A stretch of 18,694 bases of DNA. Source: Candidatus Bathyarchaeota archaeon (GTDB lineage Archaea; Thermoproteota; Bathyarchaeia; Bathyarchaeales; Bathycorpusculaceae). Both the position numbers and the translations under genes were made by a program. This document shows positions 7,801 through 15,512 of the stretch, one piece after another (within the stretch, counting starts at the first letter, position 1; every line of letters begins with the position of its first letter). The stretch spans positions 24,274 through 42,967 of the forward strand of contig JAGTQT010000007.1 of the NCBI GenBank assembly GCA_018396615.1, in the 5' to 3' direction. The notes under the pieces were generated by a model that had not been told where the DNA came from, did not search any database, and worked only from the letters and a program-made list of their open reading frames with translations.

Positions 7801-9327
7801 CTATATTACCTCCTTCTTTCTCAGCCAGCCCAAGTCGTGTGAAAACACCGCTTGGATGTCGTCTATGTTGGCGCGCATCATGAACAAGCGATCTATGCCT
7901 AGCCCCCAAGCGATCACAGGTGCCTTGACTCCCAGCGGCAACGTCACTTCTGGTCTAAAAATTCCTGAACCACCAAACTCGATCCAGCCATATCCTTTCT
8001 TGTAGGCTGCAAGCTCTACACTGGGTTCGGTGAATGGAAAATAGTCTGGTCTAAACTTGACTTTCTCTGCTCCAGCTATCTCAAGTGCAAATTTTTCCAG
8101 TACGCCAAGCAGATCCCTCAACGTGAGATCTTTGTCGACAACTATGCCCTCGACTTGGTTGAACTCGGTCAGATGCATTTTGTCTCCGATTTCAGGGCGA
8201 TAGCATCGGGCAATGGAGAAATATTTGCCGGGAAGCTCCAGATCTCGGCTTAGCAGGGTTCTAGCGCTTAGGCATGTGCCGTGACCGCGTAGAATTAGCT
8301 TTTTTGCTTCTTTGATGGAGTAGCGGTATTGCCATCCGCTTGAGGCTGTTCGCCATCCGTTTTCATGGGTTTTCTTGACGTTTCTTAATGCCTTCTTGTA
8401 ACTATCTAGGCTTCCCTCTTTCGGAGATTTAACATAGTATATGCTTGAGGTTTCGCGTGCAGGATGGTCTTGAGGTGTGTAAAGTGCGTCAAAGTTGAAG
8501 AAGGCTAGTTCGACGGCTGTACCTGTCATTTCTTTGAAGCCTAAAGTGACGAGCTTTTCTCTAACTTCCTCAAGAAACTGTAGGTACGGATGCTTCTTGC
8601 CAAGCCATGTTTTTGCCACAGGAGCCTGTATATTGTATTTTTGAAATCTGATATTGCGCCATTTCCCGCTGACTATGAGTTCCTGTGTGAGCTGGGTAAC
8701 TTCAGGAATTGCTTTTATTCCTTTTTTCAGAAGGTTTTTGCCGGCTTCAGTCAGCTCGATGACGCGGCTTGTCTTTTCCTCAATATCGAGAAGTTTTCTG
8801 CTTTTTAGAATCGGAACAGCATCATGGAGTTCAGGAGGCAGCTCTTCTGTGGGCATGTTGCTTTTTTGTTTCAGAAGTTCAAGTAGCTTCTCGTCGCTGC
8901 CTTTTTCAGGCTTTTCTGCAAGCTGAAGCATCTTGGCTTTTGAGTCTAATATTGTCCACTTCTTTCTTTGAGCCCAGCCCAAAGCAATGGACGTAAACTG
9001 TTTTTCAAGTTTTGCAGCTTCGTAGACTTTGTCGCATGCGGCTTTTCCCCCCAGCTTCTCAAGCGCGGTTATTAGTCGTCGCTCAGGTAGACCTTTCTCC
9101 GCGTGATATCTTCCTTCCTCTTCAAGTGCGAGAAAAGTTTGTTTTGTTTCTCGTATAGTGATTAAATTTTTTTCTCGAAGCGCCATCGCTGCACGCATTA
9201 TTGCCGCGCTTGGAAGTTTGCTATACTGTATTATGTGTTCCTCTTTTGACGCTCCACCGGCATCTTTAAGCGCAAGCATTAGCTGACGTTCTTGTTCTCT
9301 AAGTTCAACCATTTCTTTCCCCTTCAT
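7801..9327 (-). CDS. pheS: Phenylalanine--tRNA ligase alpha subunit
   Basis: The catalytic subunit of PheRS (508 residues, the archaeal length). The N-terminal 200 residues carry winged-helix domains that contact tRNA. The class II core follows, with motif 2 in RCYRPEIGDKMHLTEF (374-389), the phenylalanine-pocket segment PFTEPSVE (431-438), the GWIEFGGSGIFRPEV strand, and motif 3 WGLGIDRLFM (474-483). It is first in the pheS-pheT operon. The ATG at 9327 is used here. An ATG at 9312 (residue 6), preceded by GGGG, is an alternative that would lose only five residues. A TTTTATTA box about 45 nt upstream is a candidate promoter. Confidence 0.96.
   Translation of the reverse strand: MKGKEMVELREQERQLMLALKDAGGASKEEHIIQYSKLPSAAIMRAAMALREKNLITIRETKQTFLALEEEGRYHAEKGLPERRLITALEKLGGKAACDKVYEAAKLEKQFTSIALGWAQRKKWTILDSKAKMLQLAEKPEKGSDEKLLELLKQKSNMPTEELPPELHDAVPILKSRKLLDIEEKTSRVIELTEAGKNLLKKGIKAIPEVTQLTQELIVSGKWRNIRFQKYNIQAPVAKTWLGKKHPYLQFLEEVREKLVTLGFKEMTGTAVELAFFNFDALYTPQDHPARETSSIYYVKSPKEGSLDSYKKALRNVKKTHENGWRTASSGWQYRYSIKEAKKLILRGHGTCLSARTLLSRDLELPGKYFSIARCYRPEIGDKMHLTEFNQVEGIVVDKDLTLRDLLGVLEKFALEIAGAEKVKFRPDYFPFTEPSVELAAYKKGYGWIEFGGSGIFRPEVTLPLGVKAPVIAWGLGIDRLFMMRANIDDIQAVFSHDLGWLRKKEVI
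7808..7813 (-). promoter_or_regulatory. Ribosome binding site of pheT
   Basis: The minus strand reads GGAGGT here, 8 nt before the pheT ATG and overlapping the last codons of pheS. It fixes the pheT start and implies coupled translation of the two PheRS subunits. Confidence 0.75.
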
Positions 9328-9365
9328 CGAAAGAGTGATATAGATTGGCTATTGCTATCTGAGTT

Positions 9366-9376
9366 TTAATAAAAGT
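9366..9376 (-). promoter_or_regulatory. Putative TATA box of pheST
   Basis: The minus strand reads CTTTTATTAA. A start site about 25 nt downstream would lie near 9345, leaving a leader of roughly 18 nt before the pheS ATG. This is inferred from pattern and distance only. The rest of 9328-9561 shows no gene that I can support. Confidence 0.35.
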
Positions 9377-9561
9377 ATGCGTAACTGACGCTAGCTTCCG
9401 CTCTAAGATTGTAGGAAGAATTATGTAAATTGGCGGGACATCAATCCACCAGCTTCGACAACAGAAGACGGCACACTATTTATAGTTTGTTCCTCACTCA
9501 TAAAAAAGACATTTCAAGTCTAGAAATCAACAAGGCAAGAATGCTAATTCTCGAAAAATGC

Positions 9562-9846
9562 CTAATCTATTATTCTTGCAAGTTCGCCAAAAGTTTCAAG
9601 AAAAATCTTTCCCTTTGTTGTAGTCTTATAGACATATTTTTCTTCGGCTTGCAGAACTTCCAGCAGCTCGGATCTAAGAAGAGCCTCCACGTACCTGTCC
9701 ATCTGAGTGGAGCTCAAACCAGCTTTGTACATCAACACTGCTTTGCTTACGCCTTTAGCTGCACAAGATAGAATGTCTGACACTATTTGGAAGTTGTCTC
9801 TTCTGTTTCTTTTCATTTCAGCTAATGGATTTTGGGTCAGCATCAA
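9562..9846 (-). CDS. Archaeal winged-helix DNA-binding protein (HTH_45-like)
   Basis: A 94-residue single-domain winged helix. The opening RRDNFQIVSDILSCAAKGVSK, the MYKAGLSSTQMDRYVEALLRSELLEV recognition region and the wing EKYVYKTTTKGKIFLE match the small archaeal regulators with an ArnR-like winged-helix domain. No ligand-binding or membrane part follows. It starts at one of two adjacent ATG codons (9846 or 9843). A TATA-like box 25-30 nt upstream would give a leader of only a few bases, which suggests a leaderless message. It is a stand-alone gene between pheS and trpS, and its targets are unknown. Confidence 0.85.
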   Translation of the reverse strand: MMLTQNPLAEMKRNRRDNFQIVSDILSCAAKGVSKAVLMYKAGLSSTQMDRYVEALLRSELLEVLQAEEKYVYKTTTKGKIFLETFGELARIID

Positions 9847-9870
9847 TATTTTATCATATGATGCAAACTC

Positions 9871-9880
9871 ATTTATATGT
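9871..9880 (-). promoter_or_regulatory. Putative TATA box of the winged-helix gene
   Basis: The minus strand reads ATATAAAT at 9871-9878. Its distance to the ATG at 9846 (about 26-30 nt) fits a leaderless transcript. Confidence 0.45.
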
Positions 9881-10031
9881 TATCTTCTTATTTGCCAAGT
9901 TAGGGCATTAATCGATTCAATGTGCAGTGCATTTTTGCTGCATAAACATCAGAGTTAGCTAGAAGCGGTATCAACTCAGCCAGATGTAGCACATGATATC
10001 CCAAGTCATAGTTGCACGATAGAGACTAGCA

Positions 10032-10047
10032 CGCAAGATTTAATACA
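10032..10047 (+). promoter_or_regulatory. Putative BRE/TATA element of trpS
   Basis: The plus strand reads CGCAAGA followed by TTTAATAC (10039-10046). Transcription would start near 10068, about 22 nt before the trpS start, leaving room for the AAAAGGA ribosome site at 10074-10080. Confidence 0.42.
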
Positions 10048-10089
10048 TTTTTCACAGAATGTTAATGCAAATCAAAAGGATGCATACGC

Positions 10090-11220
10090 TTGACAGATGA
10101 AGAAAGAAACGAAATGGTTGTCACTCCATGGGAAGTCCGCGGTAAAGTAGACTATGAAAGACTGATCCGCGAATTTGGAACACAACCGTTAACCGATGAT
10201 CTTTTAAGAAAATTATCTAAACATACAGGTAAATTGCACCTTCAGTTACAAAGAGGACTCTTTTTTTCCCATCGAGACCTCGATATTGTTTTAGATCAAT
10301 ACGAGAAAGGAACAAAATTCGTTTTATATACAGGTAGAGGACCATCAGGACCAGTTCATATTGGGCACCTTGTTCCATGGATTTTCACAAAGCATCTTCA
10401 AGAGAAATTTGACACAAGGCTGTATTTCCAGATGACGGACGATGAGAAATTTGTTGTAGACGATGAACTCAGCTTAAAGGAAACCGCCAGATATGGATAT
10501 GAAAACGCTTTAGATCTCATTGCCTTAGGTTTTGAACCGGAGAAAACATTCATAATTTACGATGTGCGAGACATTGACCTACTTTACGATATTGCCTTGG
10601 AGGTTGCCAAGCGCATAACTTATTCCACGGCAAAGGCAACCTTCGGATTCCAAGACGACACAAATCTTGGCTGGATTTTCTGGCCATCCATTCAAGCCGT
10701 GCCCTGCTTCATACACAAGAAATTAACAGGCGAAAACGTCCCAGCCCTTATTCCCGCAGCAATAGACCAAGACCCATACTGGCGAATCACACGCGACATA
10801 GCCCAGAAACTAGGCTACTACAAACCTGCACAGATTCACTGCCGCTTTCTGCCCGGGCTTGGAATTGGAGGCAAGATGAGCGCATCAGAGCCTGAAACTT
10901 CGATATTCACAATAGATAAACCAGAAGTTGTGAAGAAAAAAATATGGAACGCCTTCACTGGAGGTAGACCGAGCAAGGCGGAGCAAAAGAAGATGGGCGC
11001 AGACCCAGACATCTGCACGGTATACCAGTATTTCGTTTACTTGTTTGAGGAAGATGACCAAAAGCTTGCTGAAAGAGAAAAACGCTGCAGGTCTGGAGAA
11101 GTGATGTGCGGTGAATGTAAAATCGAGCTGGCGGAAAGAGTTAACAGGTTCCTTGCAGAACACCAAAGAAAACGGGAGAACGCCAAGAAAATCGTGGAGA
11201 AATTTCATATCAAACGTTGA
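10090..11220 (+). CDS. trpS: Tryptophan--tRNA ligase
   Basis: A class I aminoacyl-tRNA synthetase (376 residues) that attaches tryptophan to tRNA-Trp, an example of which is encoded in this same window at 15402-15575. The ATP-binding HIGH signature is at 90-93 in GPVHIGH, and KMSAS is at 262-266 in GIGGKMSASEPE. The AAIDQDPYWRITRDIA segment (223-238) is characteristic of the archaeal/eukaryotic TrpRS group. The start is a TTG with AAAAGGA 9 nt upstream. An in-frame ATG at 10114 is the alternative, and the region between them is consistent with coding. It ends 13 bases from the convergent SCP2-domain gene. Confidence 0.96.
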   Translation: MTDEERNEMVVTPWEVRGKVDYERLIREFGTQPLTDDLLRKLSKHTGKLHLQLQRGLFFSHRDLDIVLDQYEKGTKFVLYTGRGPSGPVHIGHLVPWIFTKHLQEKFDTRLYFQMTDDEKFVVDDELSLKETARYGYENALDLIALGFEPEKTFIIYDVRDIDLLYDIALEVAKRITYSTAKATFGFQDDTNLGWIFWPSIQAVPCFIHKKLTGENVPALIPAAIDQDPYWRITRDIAQKLGYYKPAQIHCRFLPGLGIGGKMSASEPETSIFTIDKPEVVKKKIWNAFTGGRPSKAEQKKMGADPDICTVYQYFVYLFEEDDQKLAEREKRCRSGEVMCGECKIELAERVNRFLAEHQRKRENAKKIVEKFHIKR

Positions 11221-11233
11221 TTCTCTTAGGCAT

Positions 11234-11692
11234 TTATAGCAAGCCGCGCTTTTGAAGCATTTTCGCAAAATCCTCTTTTGAAAGAACAGTGGATTGGTTG
11301 ACTAGGTCGGCTGTAATCTTGGCGACTACGGCAAACACATCTCTGTATTGCAGCGCCTTGAAGATCGAACCTTCCATTTTTAACATTCCACCTATATAAA
11401 GAGACTCGAGAGACTTTTTACCAGAGGCAACGTCTACTGAAAGCTCGTAAGTGGGAATCTCTATTGTAAAGTCGGCTTTTTTACGGTATTCCTCGATTTG
11501 ATTTGGCGGAATATGATTTCTTTCTGCTAGCACACCTTCCGCAAAGTTTGCGAATGTTGCAAAGGGAATATCCTTCACAATAATCAGTGTTTTAAGGTTT
11601 GTGTGGTCTATTTTTTCTTTGAGCTCTTTACTGTTATTTATTCGTTTTTTCAGTTCTTCTGAAAACTCGGCAGATTCATATTGCAATGACAT
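11234..11692 (-). CDS. SCP2 sterol-binding domain protein
   Basis: A 152-residue protein whose C-terminal two thirds fit the SCP2 (sterol carrier protein 2) fold: a curved beta sheet (ADFTIEIPTYELSV, about 79-92) followed by the signature helix region SLYIGGMLKMEGSIFKALQY (about 98-117). The domain binds hydrophobic ligands such as lipids. In archaea the ligand is unknown. There is no signal peptide or membrane span. The ATG at 11692 is preceded by AAAGGCAGG. The gene diverges from the flavin reductase-like gene over 131 bases and converges with trpS. Confidence 0.82.
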   Translation of the reverse strand: MSLQYESAEFSEELKKRINNSKELKEKIDHTNLKTLIIVKDIPFATFANFAEGVLAERNHIPPNQIEEYRKKADFTIEIPTYELSVDVASGKKSLESLYIGGMLKMEGSIFKALQYRDVFAVVAKITADLVNQSTVLSKEDFAKMLQKRGLL

Positions 11693-11823
11693 GCCTGCCT
11701 TTAGATGGGAAGAGGTATTTGAGAATTATGCATGGCTTGGAGTAGCTTTAGGCAAAAACAGCAAGAAATGCGGAAGTTCATATAGATAAAAATAATAAGA
11801 ATGCAGAAGGAAAAGGTGAAACT

Positions 11824-12399
11824 GTGAGCTTTATGGAAGCAAAAAAGAGTATAAGCGTTTCTTCTTCTTACCGGCTTCTCCACCCAATGCACACCGTACT
11901 TGTCACATGCGCAGGCAAAACTGGCAAGGCTAACATCATAACCTTAGCGTGGGCTATGCCTACCTCGATTGATCCTCCTCTTGTTGCTATAAGCATCGCA
12001 CCAGCCCGTTTTTCCCACGAGCTTATAGAGGAAACCAAAGAATTCATAGTGAACATCCCAACAATGGACATACTTAACGAGACCTTCGCATGCGGAAGAA
12101 CAAGCGGCAGAGTCCATGATAAGTTCAAAGAAACGGGGTTGACACCGTTGCCTGCTAGAAAAGTGAAAGCGCCAATAATAGGAGAATGCGTGGCACATTT
12201 GGAATGCAGGCTACACAGCCAACACAGAACAGGAGACCACACAATCTTTGTAGGCGAAATCATTGAAGCCTATGCAGACCACAAATCCTACCAGCAGACC
12301 TATGATCTTAACAAGGCTAGAATGATCATTCACATGGGCGGAAGCGATTTCGCTACTCTTGAACCAAAAATCCATAGACCAGAACCCCTAAAGACCTGA
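11824..12399 (+). CDS. Flavin reductase-like, FMN-binding split-barrel protein
   Basis: A 191-residue protein of the flavin reductase-like family, which bind FMN in a split beta barrel and often reduce flavins with NAD(P)H or act as ferric/flavin reductases. Features seen are the N-terminal HPMHTVLVTCAGKTGKANIITLAWAMP, the PPLVAISIAP strand (about 56-65), FIVNIPT (about 79-85), the KFKETGLTP region and the GDHTIFVGEIIEA strand. The GTG start at 11824 lies 4 nt after AAAGGTGA. The ATG at 11833 is a less well-placed alternative. It diverges from the SCP2-domain gene and is followed by map 86 bases downstream. Substrate and redox partner are unknown. Confidence 0.87.
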   Translation: MSFMEAKKSISVSSSYRLLHPMHTVLVTCAGKTGKANIITLAWAMPTSIDPPLVAISIAPARFSHELIEETKEFIVNIPTMDILNETFACGRTSGRVHDKFKETGLTPLPARKVKAPIIGECVAHLECRLHSQHRTGDHTIFVGEIIEAYADHKSYQQTYDLNKARMIIHMGGSDFATLEPKIHRPEPLKT

Positions 12400-12433
12400 A
12401 TGAAATGCACGCCGAAAACTGATGGTTTATCAA

Positions 12434-12446
12434 ACCTTTTAAACTC
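12434..12446 (+). promoter_or_regulatory. Putative TATA box of map
   Basis: The plus strand reads CTTTTAAAC at 12436-12444, about 42-50 nt before the map ATG. A start near 12466 would leave a 20-nt leader containing the weak GTGAG ribosome site. This implies that map need not depend on the flavin reductase-like gene upstream. Confidence 0.38.
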
Positions 12447-12485
12447 TAAGCGATAAAACGTGAACCACTCAAAAGTGAGAACACA

Positions 12486-13391
12486 ATGAACAGCTCTGAT
12501 CACCAAGCCCTAGAAAAACTCAGGAAATCGGGAAAAATCCTGCGTGAAACACGGGAAAAGATCAGAGAGATCGTCCAAGAAGACATGCTAATCATCGATG
12601 TTTGTGAAAAAGCTGAGAGCCTCATCAAGGAAAAGGGGGGCAAGCCCGCGTTCCCATGCAACGTCTCCATAAACGAGATTGCAGCACATTACACTTCACC
12701 GCCAAATGATAAAACAAAAATACCTTCAAAATCGCTGGTTAAGGTTGATATTGGCGCACATGTAGATGGCTACGTGACAGACACGGCAATAACGGTATGT
12801 TTCAACCCTGAATACGCGATTCTTGTGGAAGCCGCGGAAGTTGCACTGAGAAGCGCCATTGAAAACATTCGTCCTGAACTTTCTACGTCTAAATTGGGCG
12901 CAACAATAGAAAAAACCATAACAACACGTGGGTTGAAACCTGTTTCAAACCTGACTGGACATCAGGTTGGACGCTACCTTGTTCACGCAGGAACTTCTCT
13001 GCCTAATGTTGCGCACCTTATTTCATCCAAAATTAAGCTTGGCTACACGTACGCTGTAGAACCTTTTGTAACGCTTTCAGATGCTGCGGGAAGGGTTGAA
13101 AACGGCGAAGAAACGACAATATTCCGTTTGTCGAAGCCAAAGCCACAGAAAAATCCATACGCGAAGCAGCTTCTGCAATATATCGAAGAGAATTTCAGGA
13201 CTCTTCCTTTTGCAGAACGTTGGCTGCAAAATATTGTGCCCAACAGCCATTACAAAGAAGCCTTCAAAGATTTGTTATCCTCAAAGGCGCTTATTGGGTA
13301 CCCTGTTTTTGTTGAAGCCAGCCGAAAACCTGTGGCCCAAGCTGAGCACACAGTTTTGGTAACTAAAGAAGGCTGCGAGGTTCTAACCTAG
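12486..13391 (+). CDS. map: Methionine aminopeptidase, type II
   Basis: Removes the initiator methionine from new proteins, using a two-metal centre. At 301 residues it is an archaeal type II enzyme, without the long N-terminal extension of the eukaryotic form. All five metal ligands are present: D88 and D99 in VDIGAHVDGYVTD, H159 in TGHQVG, E192 in AVEPF and E287 in QAEHTV. The substrate His (H68 in AAHYT) and the type II insertion (about 193-270) are also present. The ATG at 12486 has a weak GTGAG site upstream. The TAG stop shares the palindrome CTAG with the TAG of the convergent membrane zinc-ribbon gene, so the two reading frames overlap by a few bases. Confidence 0.96.
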   Translation: MNSSDHQALEKLRKSGKILRETREKIREIVQEDMLIIDVCEKAESLIKEKGGKPAFPCNVSINEIAAHYTSPPNDKTKIPSKSLVKVDIGAHVDGYVTDTAITVCFNPEYAILVEAAEVALRSAIENIRPELSTSKLGATIEKTITTRGLKPVSNLTGHQVGRYLVHAGTSLPNVAHLISSKIKLGYTYAVEPFVTLSDAAGRVENGEETTIFRLSKPKPQKNPYAKQLLQYIEENFRTLPFAERWLQNIVPNSHYKEAFKDLLSSKALIGYPVFVEASRKPVAQAEHTVLVTKEGCEVLT

Positions 13392-13804
13392 GATGTGAAG
13401 CGCTCTTTCTCTTTTTCTTTGACTTCTCTGTATATGGCAGCTATAATCGTTGGGTTGCCGCATTTCTGGCATTTTTCGCTTTCTTTGAATATGTAGTCGC
13501 CGCGTTGGAATTCTCGTGTGCTTTTAAATCCGCACTTTTTGCATTCAATTGTGGTCATTATTGGGTGAGACTCGATTTTTGCACGGAAAACTCGTTTCCT
13601 TGTCTGGATCATTGCGTACGCTGCGGATCCAAGCAGAACTGCTCCTGCAAGTAGCAGGTAGGTTGCTAAAGTTTCGTCTTTTGTGTCGCTGGTTATTTCC
13701 TGAAGCGCTAACAGTAACAATATCAGTGATACGGCAACAGTGATGATGACAAGTAACCATATGTATGGTGAGACTCGAGTTCGATCAGGTGATGCTTCCT
13801 GCAT
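13388..13804 (-). CDS. Membrane protein with C-terminal zinc ribbon
   Basis: A 138-residue protein with two hydrophobic spans (about 13-35 and 47-66), then a basic stretch and a zinc-ribbon signature C88-x2-C91 and C112-x2-C115. This is a small membrane anchor carrying a soluble zinc ribbon. The ATG at 13804 has an AGGAGG site about 9 nt upstream that overlaps the stop codon of the DUF1512 gene, which is strong evidence for co-translation. The function is unknown. Pairing with a DUF1512 membrane protein suggests both act at the membrane, and the zinc ribbon could contact a protein or nucleic acid. Its stop overlaps that of map on the other strand. Confidence 0.8.
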   Translation of the reverse strand: MQEASPDRTRVSPYIWLLVIITVAVSLILLLLALQEITSDTKDETLATYLLLAGAVLLGSAAYAMIQTRKRVFRAKIESHPIMTTIECKKCGFKSTREFQRGDYIFKESEKCQKCGNPTIIAAIYREVKEKEKERFTS

Positions 13805-13818
13805 TGTTCATTATCCTC

Positions 13819-14955
13819 CTATTGTCCTATTCCGATGGTGTTGCCTATTCCCGCGATTATCACTTTGTCGCCTTCTTTTGTTTTCTCTAGAATTACTTGT
13901 TTGATTCTTTCAATTGCTTTGTCAACAGCGTCAAAGATTTCTTTCCGCATAGGAGATACAGCGTCGCCGACGTCTTCTCTAATTATTACCGCGTTTATGG
14001 GGATGCGGTGTTTCAGGATAGCCTCTTCGATTTTGAACTGGTCGACTCCTGGTCCACCGATAGCGGCGCCAACGCCTTCGGCAACTTCTCCCACGGGCTC
14101 GCCTTCGAGTTTCAGGGCAGCGTCGATCATGATTATGTTTGCTATTTTTCCCTCGTTTTCTTCAATGATCGTTTTAATTGCGTCTCCGGGTTTGCCTACG
14201 TTTCCTCCTGGTCCTTCGGCTTTGATTACGAATGCAGTTCTTCCTTCCATTTGAACGGTTGCGACAACACAGTCTTCAGGGAGTTTTCTTGTTTCGTGAC
14301 CGTGCATGAGGCTGGCAGCTACGAGTGCACCAGCGCCGTCGCCTATGGGTTGTCCGTATGCGAAGGCTTTTAGTGCGCTTGCGTAGGCTTCAGCTTCTCG
14401 CATGACAAGTGGCAAAACCATTTGTAGCTGCATTATTACATAGAGGCTTAGGGTTTTCTTTCCAAGAAGGTAGAAGTGTCTGATGATTTTGTAGATGTAG
14501 TTCAGCGCCATCGCGGCTTCAAGGGTGTTTTCAAGGTTGCGGGCTTGGGTTTTGTCTGCAGAGGGCGCCATCAGTTTGACTTCATCTTTGAAACGGGCAT
14601 CTCTGATGTTGAGTATGTGTTCAAGTTTCCAGACAATGCCTGCGGGGTCAAGGGATTGTGGCGATATGGTGAAGTATTCTAGAAATCTGTCTACTCTCGG
14701 CGTGGGATCGCTTTGGGGTTTGCCGATTTCGTTGATGGTTTCTATCGTGATTTTGCGTCCTTCGTCTCTAATGTATTTTAGCCTATAGAGAGAGCCTTGG
14801 ACCTCACGGATCATGACGTACATTTGAATTTTCTGTCCGTAAAGTATGAAGATGAAGAAGAATAGGTAGAAGATTAGCTGGATGATCCAGTCTCCTCCGG
14901 GGATAAATTGTGCAACGCTGTATTGTAGGATGCTAAGCGTGATTAGAGGATTCAC
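13819..14955 (-). CDS. DUF1512 family protein, membrane anchored
   Basis: A 378-residue protein matching the archaeal DUF1512 family. Residues about 23-48 form one hydrophobic span. A long alpha-helical middle with paired YIYKIIRHFYLLGKKTLSLYVIMQLQMVLP segments follows, then a glycine-rich alpha/beta domain with PIGDGAGALVAA, AEGPGGNVGKPGDA and GAAIGGPGVDQFK, which looks like a nucleotide- or ligand-binding fold (inference), and the C-terminal VIIAGIGNTIGIGQ. The family's role is not established. The GTG start at 14955 has AAGGTGA 4 nt upstream. It heads an operon with the zinc-ribbon membrane gene 14 bases downstream. A TATA-like CTTATAA box lies at about 14991. Confidence 0.87.
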   Translation of the reverse strand: MNPLITLSILQYSVAQFIPGGDWIIQLIFYLFFFIFILYGQKIQMYVMIREVQGSLYRLKYIRDEGRKITIETINEIGKPQSDPTPRVDRFLEYFTISPQSLDPAGIVWKLEHILNIRDARFKDEVKLMAPSADKTQARNLENTLEAAMALNYIYKIIRHFYLLGKKTLSLYVIMQLQMVLPLVMREAEAYASALKAFAYGQPIGDGAGALVAASLMHGHETRKLPEDCVVATVQMEGRTAFVIKAEGPGGNVGKPGDAIKTIIEENEGKIANIIMIDAALKLEGEPVGEVAEGVGAAIGGPGVDQFKIEEAILKHRIPINAVIIREDVGDAVSPMRKEIFDAVDKAIERIKQVILEKTKEGDKVIIAGIGNTIGIGQ

Positions 14956-14987
14956 TATGTCACCTTGCGGGAAGTCTAATGTATGGT

Positions 14988-15000
14988 TGGTTATAAGTCT
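14988..15000 (-). promoter_or_regulatory. Putative TATA box of the DUF1512 operon
   Basis: The minus strand reads CTTATAA here. Transcription would start near 14968, about 13 nt before the GTG start codon. Confidence 0.38.
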
Positions 15001-15016
15001 TAGCTAATTCTGCGTG

Positions 15017-15023
15017 GAAAAAT
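15017..15023 (-). terminator. T-run after 5S rRNA
   Basis: A run of five T residues on the minus strand lies about 20 nt past the inferred 3' end of the 5S rRNA, in an AT-rich tract. Archaeal RNA polymerase stops at such runs, so it is a plausible terminator. Confidence 0.35.
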
Positions 15024-15042
15024 ATATAACAGTGCTATAGGT

Positions 15043-15167
15043 GGGGCTGCCAGCTTTCCCAGGTTCGCGTGGCCGAAGACCAGACTACAGCTGGGAACGG
15101 AGCGCGGTTTAACTTCTGAGTTCGGAATGGGATCAGGTGGAGCCCGCGCCCTATGACCGGCTGACCC
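15043..15167 (-). rRNA. rrf: 5S ribosomal RNA
   Basis: On the minus strand the segment has the conserved core of 5S rRNA: GGTCATAGGGCGCGGG, then CCTGATCCCATTCCGAAC, CAGAAGTTAAAC and a CTGTAGTCTGG/CCACGCG region, with a terminal helix formed by GCCGG (5' side) and CTGGC (3' side). The length is about 125 nt and the ends are approximate. No 16S or 23S gene lies within the window, so this 5S gene stands alone. It has its own A/T-rich box 27 nt upstream and a T-run after its end. It diverges from the tRNA-Trp gene. Confidence 0.9.
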
Positions 15168-15190
15168 CAGAATACTCCTATAGGCTTGGT

Positions 15191-15206
15191 TGATTAAGCT
15201 TTCGCT
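15191..15206 (-). promoter_or_regulatory. Putative BRE/TATA element of 5S rRNA
   Basis: The minus strand reads GCGAAAG then CTTAATCA, with the box centred about 27 nt before the inferred 5' end of the 5S rRNA, the normal archaeal distance. A second A/T-rich box (TATATAAAA on the minus strand, near 15297-15306) is further away and less likely. Confidence 0.45.
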
Positions 15207-15351
15207 TTCACGTTGCTGCAAGGTGTGGGAAGATTGGTTTTTGCGAGAGTGCTATGTGAGAGGTTGCGTGTTTTTGGTTTTGAGGTGATTAGCCCTCTTT
15301 TATATAGGGTAGGTTGTTTCTTTTTGGTTTTTGTGACAAGTGGTGAGGGGG

Positions 15352-15366
15352 AATAACGTATATATC
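15352..15366 (+). promoter_or_regulatory. Putative TATA box of tRNA-Trp
   Basis: The plus strand has TATATAT at 15359-15365, preceded by AATAACG. Transcription would begin near 15387, some 15 nt before the mature 5' end. Confidence 0.5.
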
Positions 15367-15439
15367 CAATTTCGTCACAGTCTTCTTGAAAACCTTGGTG
15401 TGGGGTCGTAGTCTAGGCAGGTATGACGACGGGCTCCAG

Positions 15440-15506
15440 AACGCAAACAGACGGGTTTGCGGACCGCGATGCGGAATGACGAGGTTCTGGAGCGGCCAAG
15501 GGAGAA
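15440..15506 (+). other. Canonical tRNA intron 1 (position 37/38)
   Basis: A 67-nt intron. The splice sites fit a bulge-helix-bulge motif. The anticodon stem is the outer helix. The central 4-bp helix pairs CTCC (15434-15437) with GGAG (15501-15504). The 3-nt bulges AGA (15438-15440) and AAA (15505-15507) are cut as AG|A and AA|A. There is no clear inner helix next to the bulge, so the motif is of the relaxed type. The interior forms a 7-bp hairpin CGCAAAC/GTTTGCG and a small CCGC/GCGG hairpin. GTTCTGGAGC (15484-15493) is a perfect complement of the anticodon-loop region. Confidence 0.85.
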
Positions 15507-15512
15507 ACCCGT

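Noticed and set aside
9430..9771. A 113-codon plus-strand frame
   Set aside because: It overlaps the winged-helix gene on the other strand and has Cys/Phe/Ser-rich composition typical of an antisense shadow.
13835..14373. Long plus-strand frames opposite the DUF1512 gene
   Set aside because: They are antisense to a well-supported gene and show mirror composition without a ribosome site.
15000..15221. A 73-codon minus-strand frame
   Set aside because: It reads through the 5S rRNA gene.
15440..15506. Intron 1 as a classic box C/D methylation guide
   Set aside because: A box C-like ATGACGA and an anticodon complement exist, but no CTGA box D is within reach at the five-base spacing, so the call is not supported.
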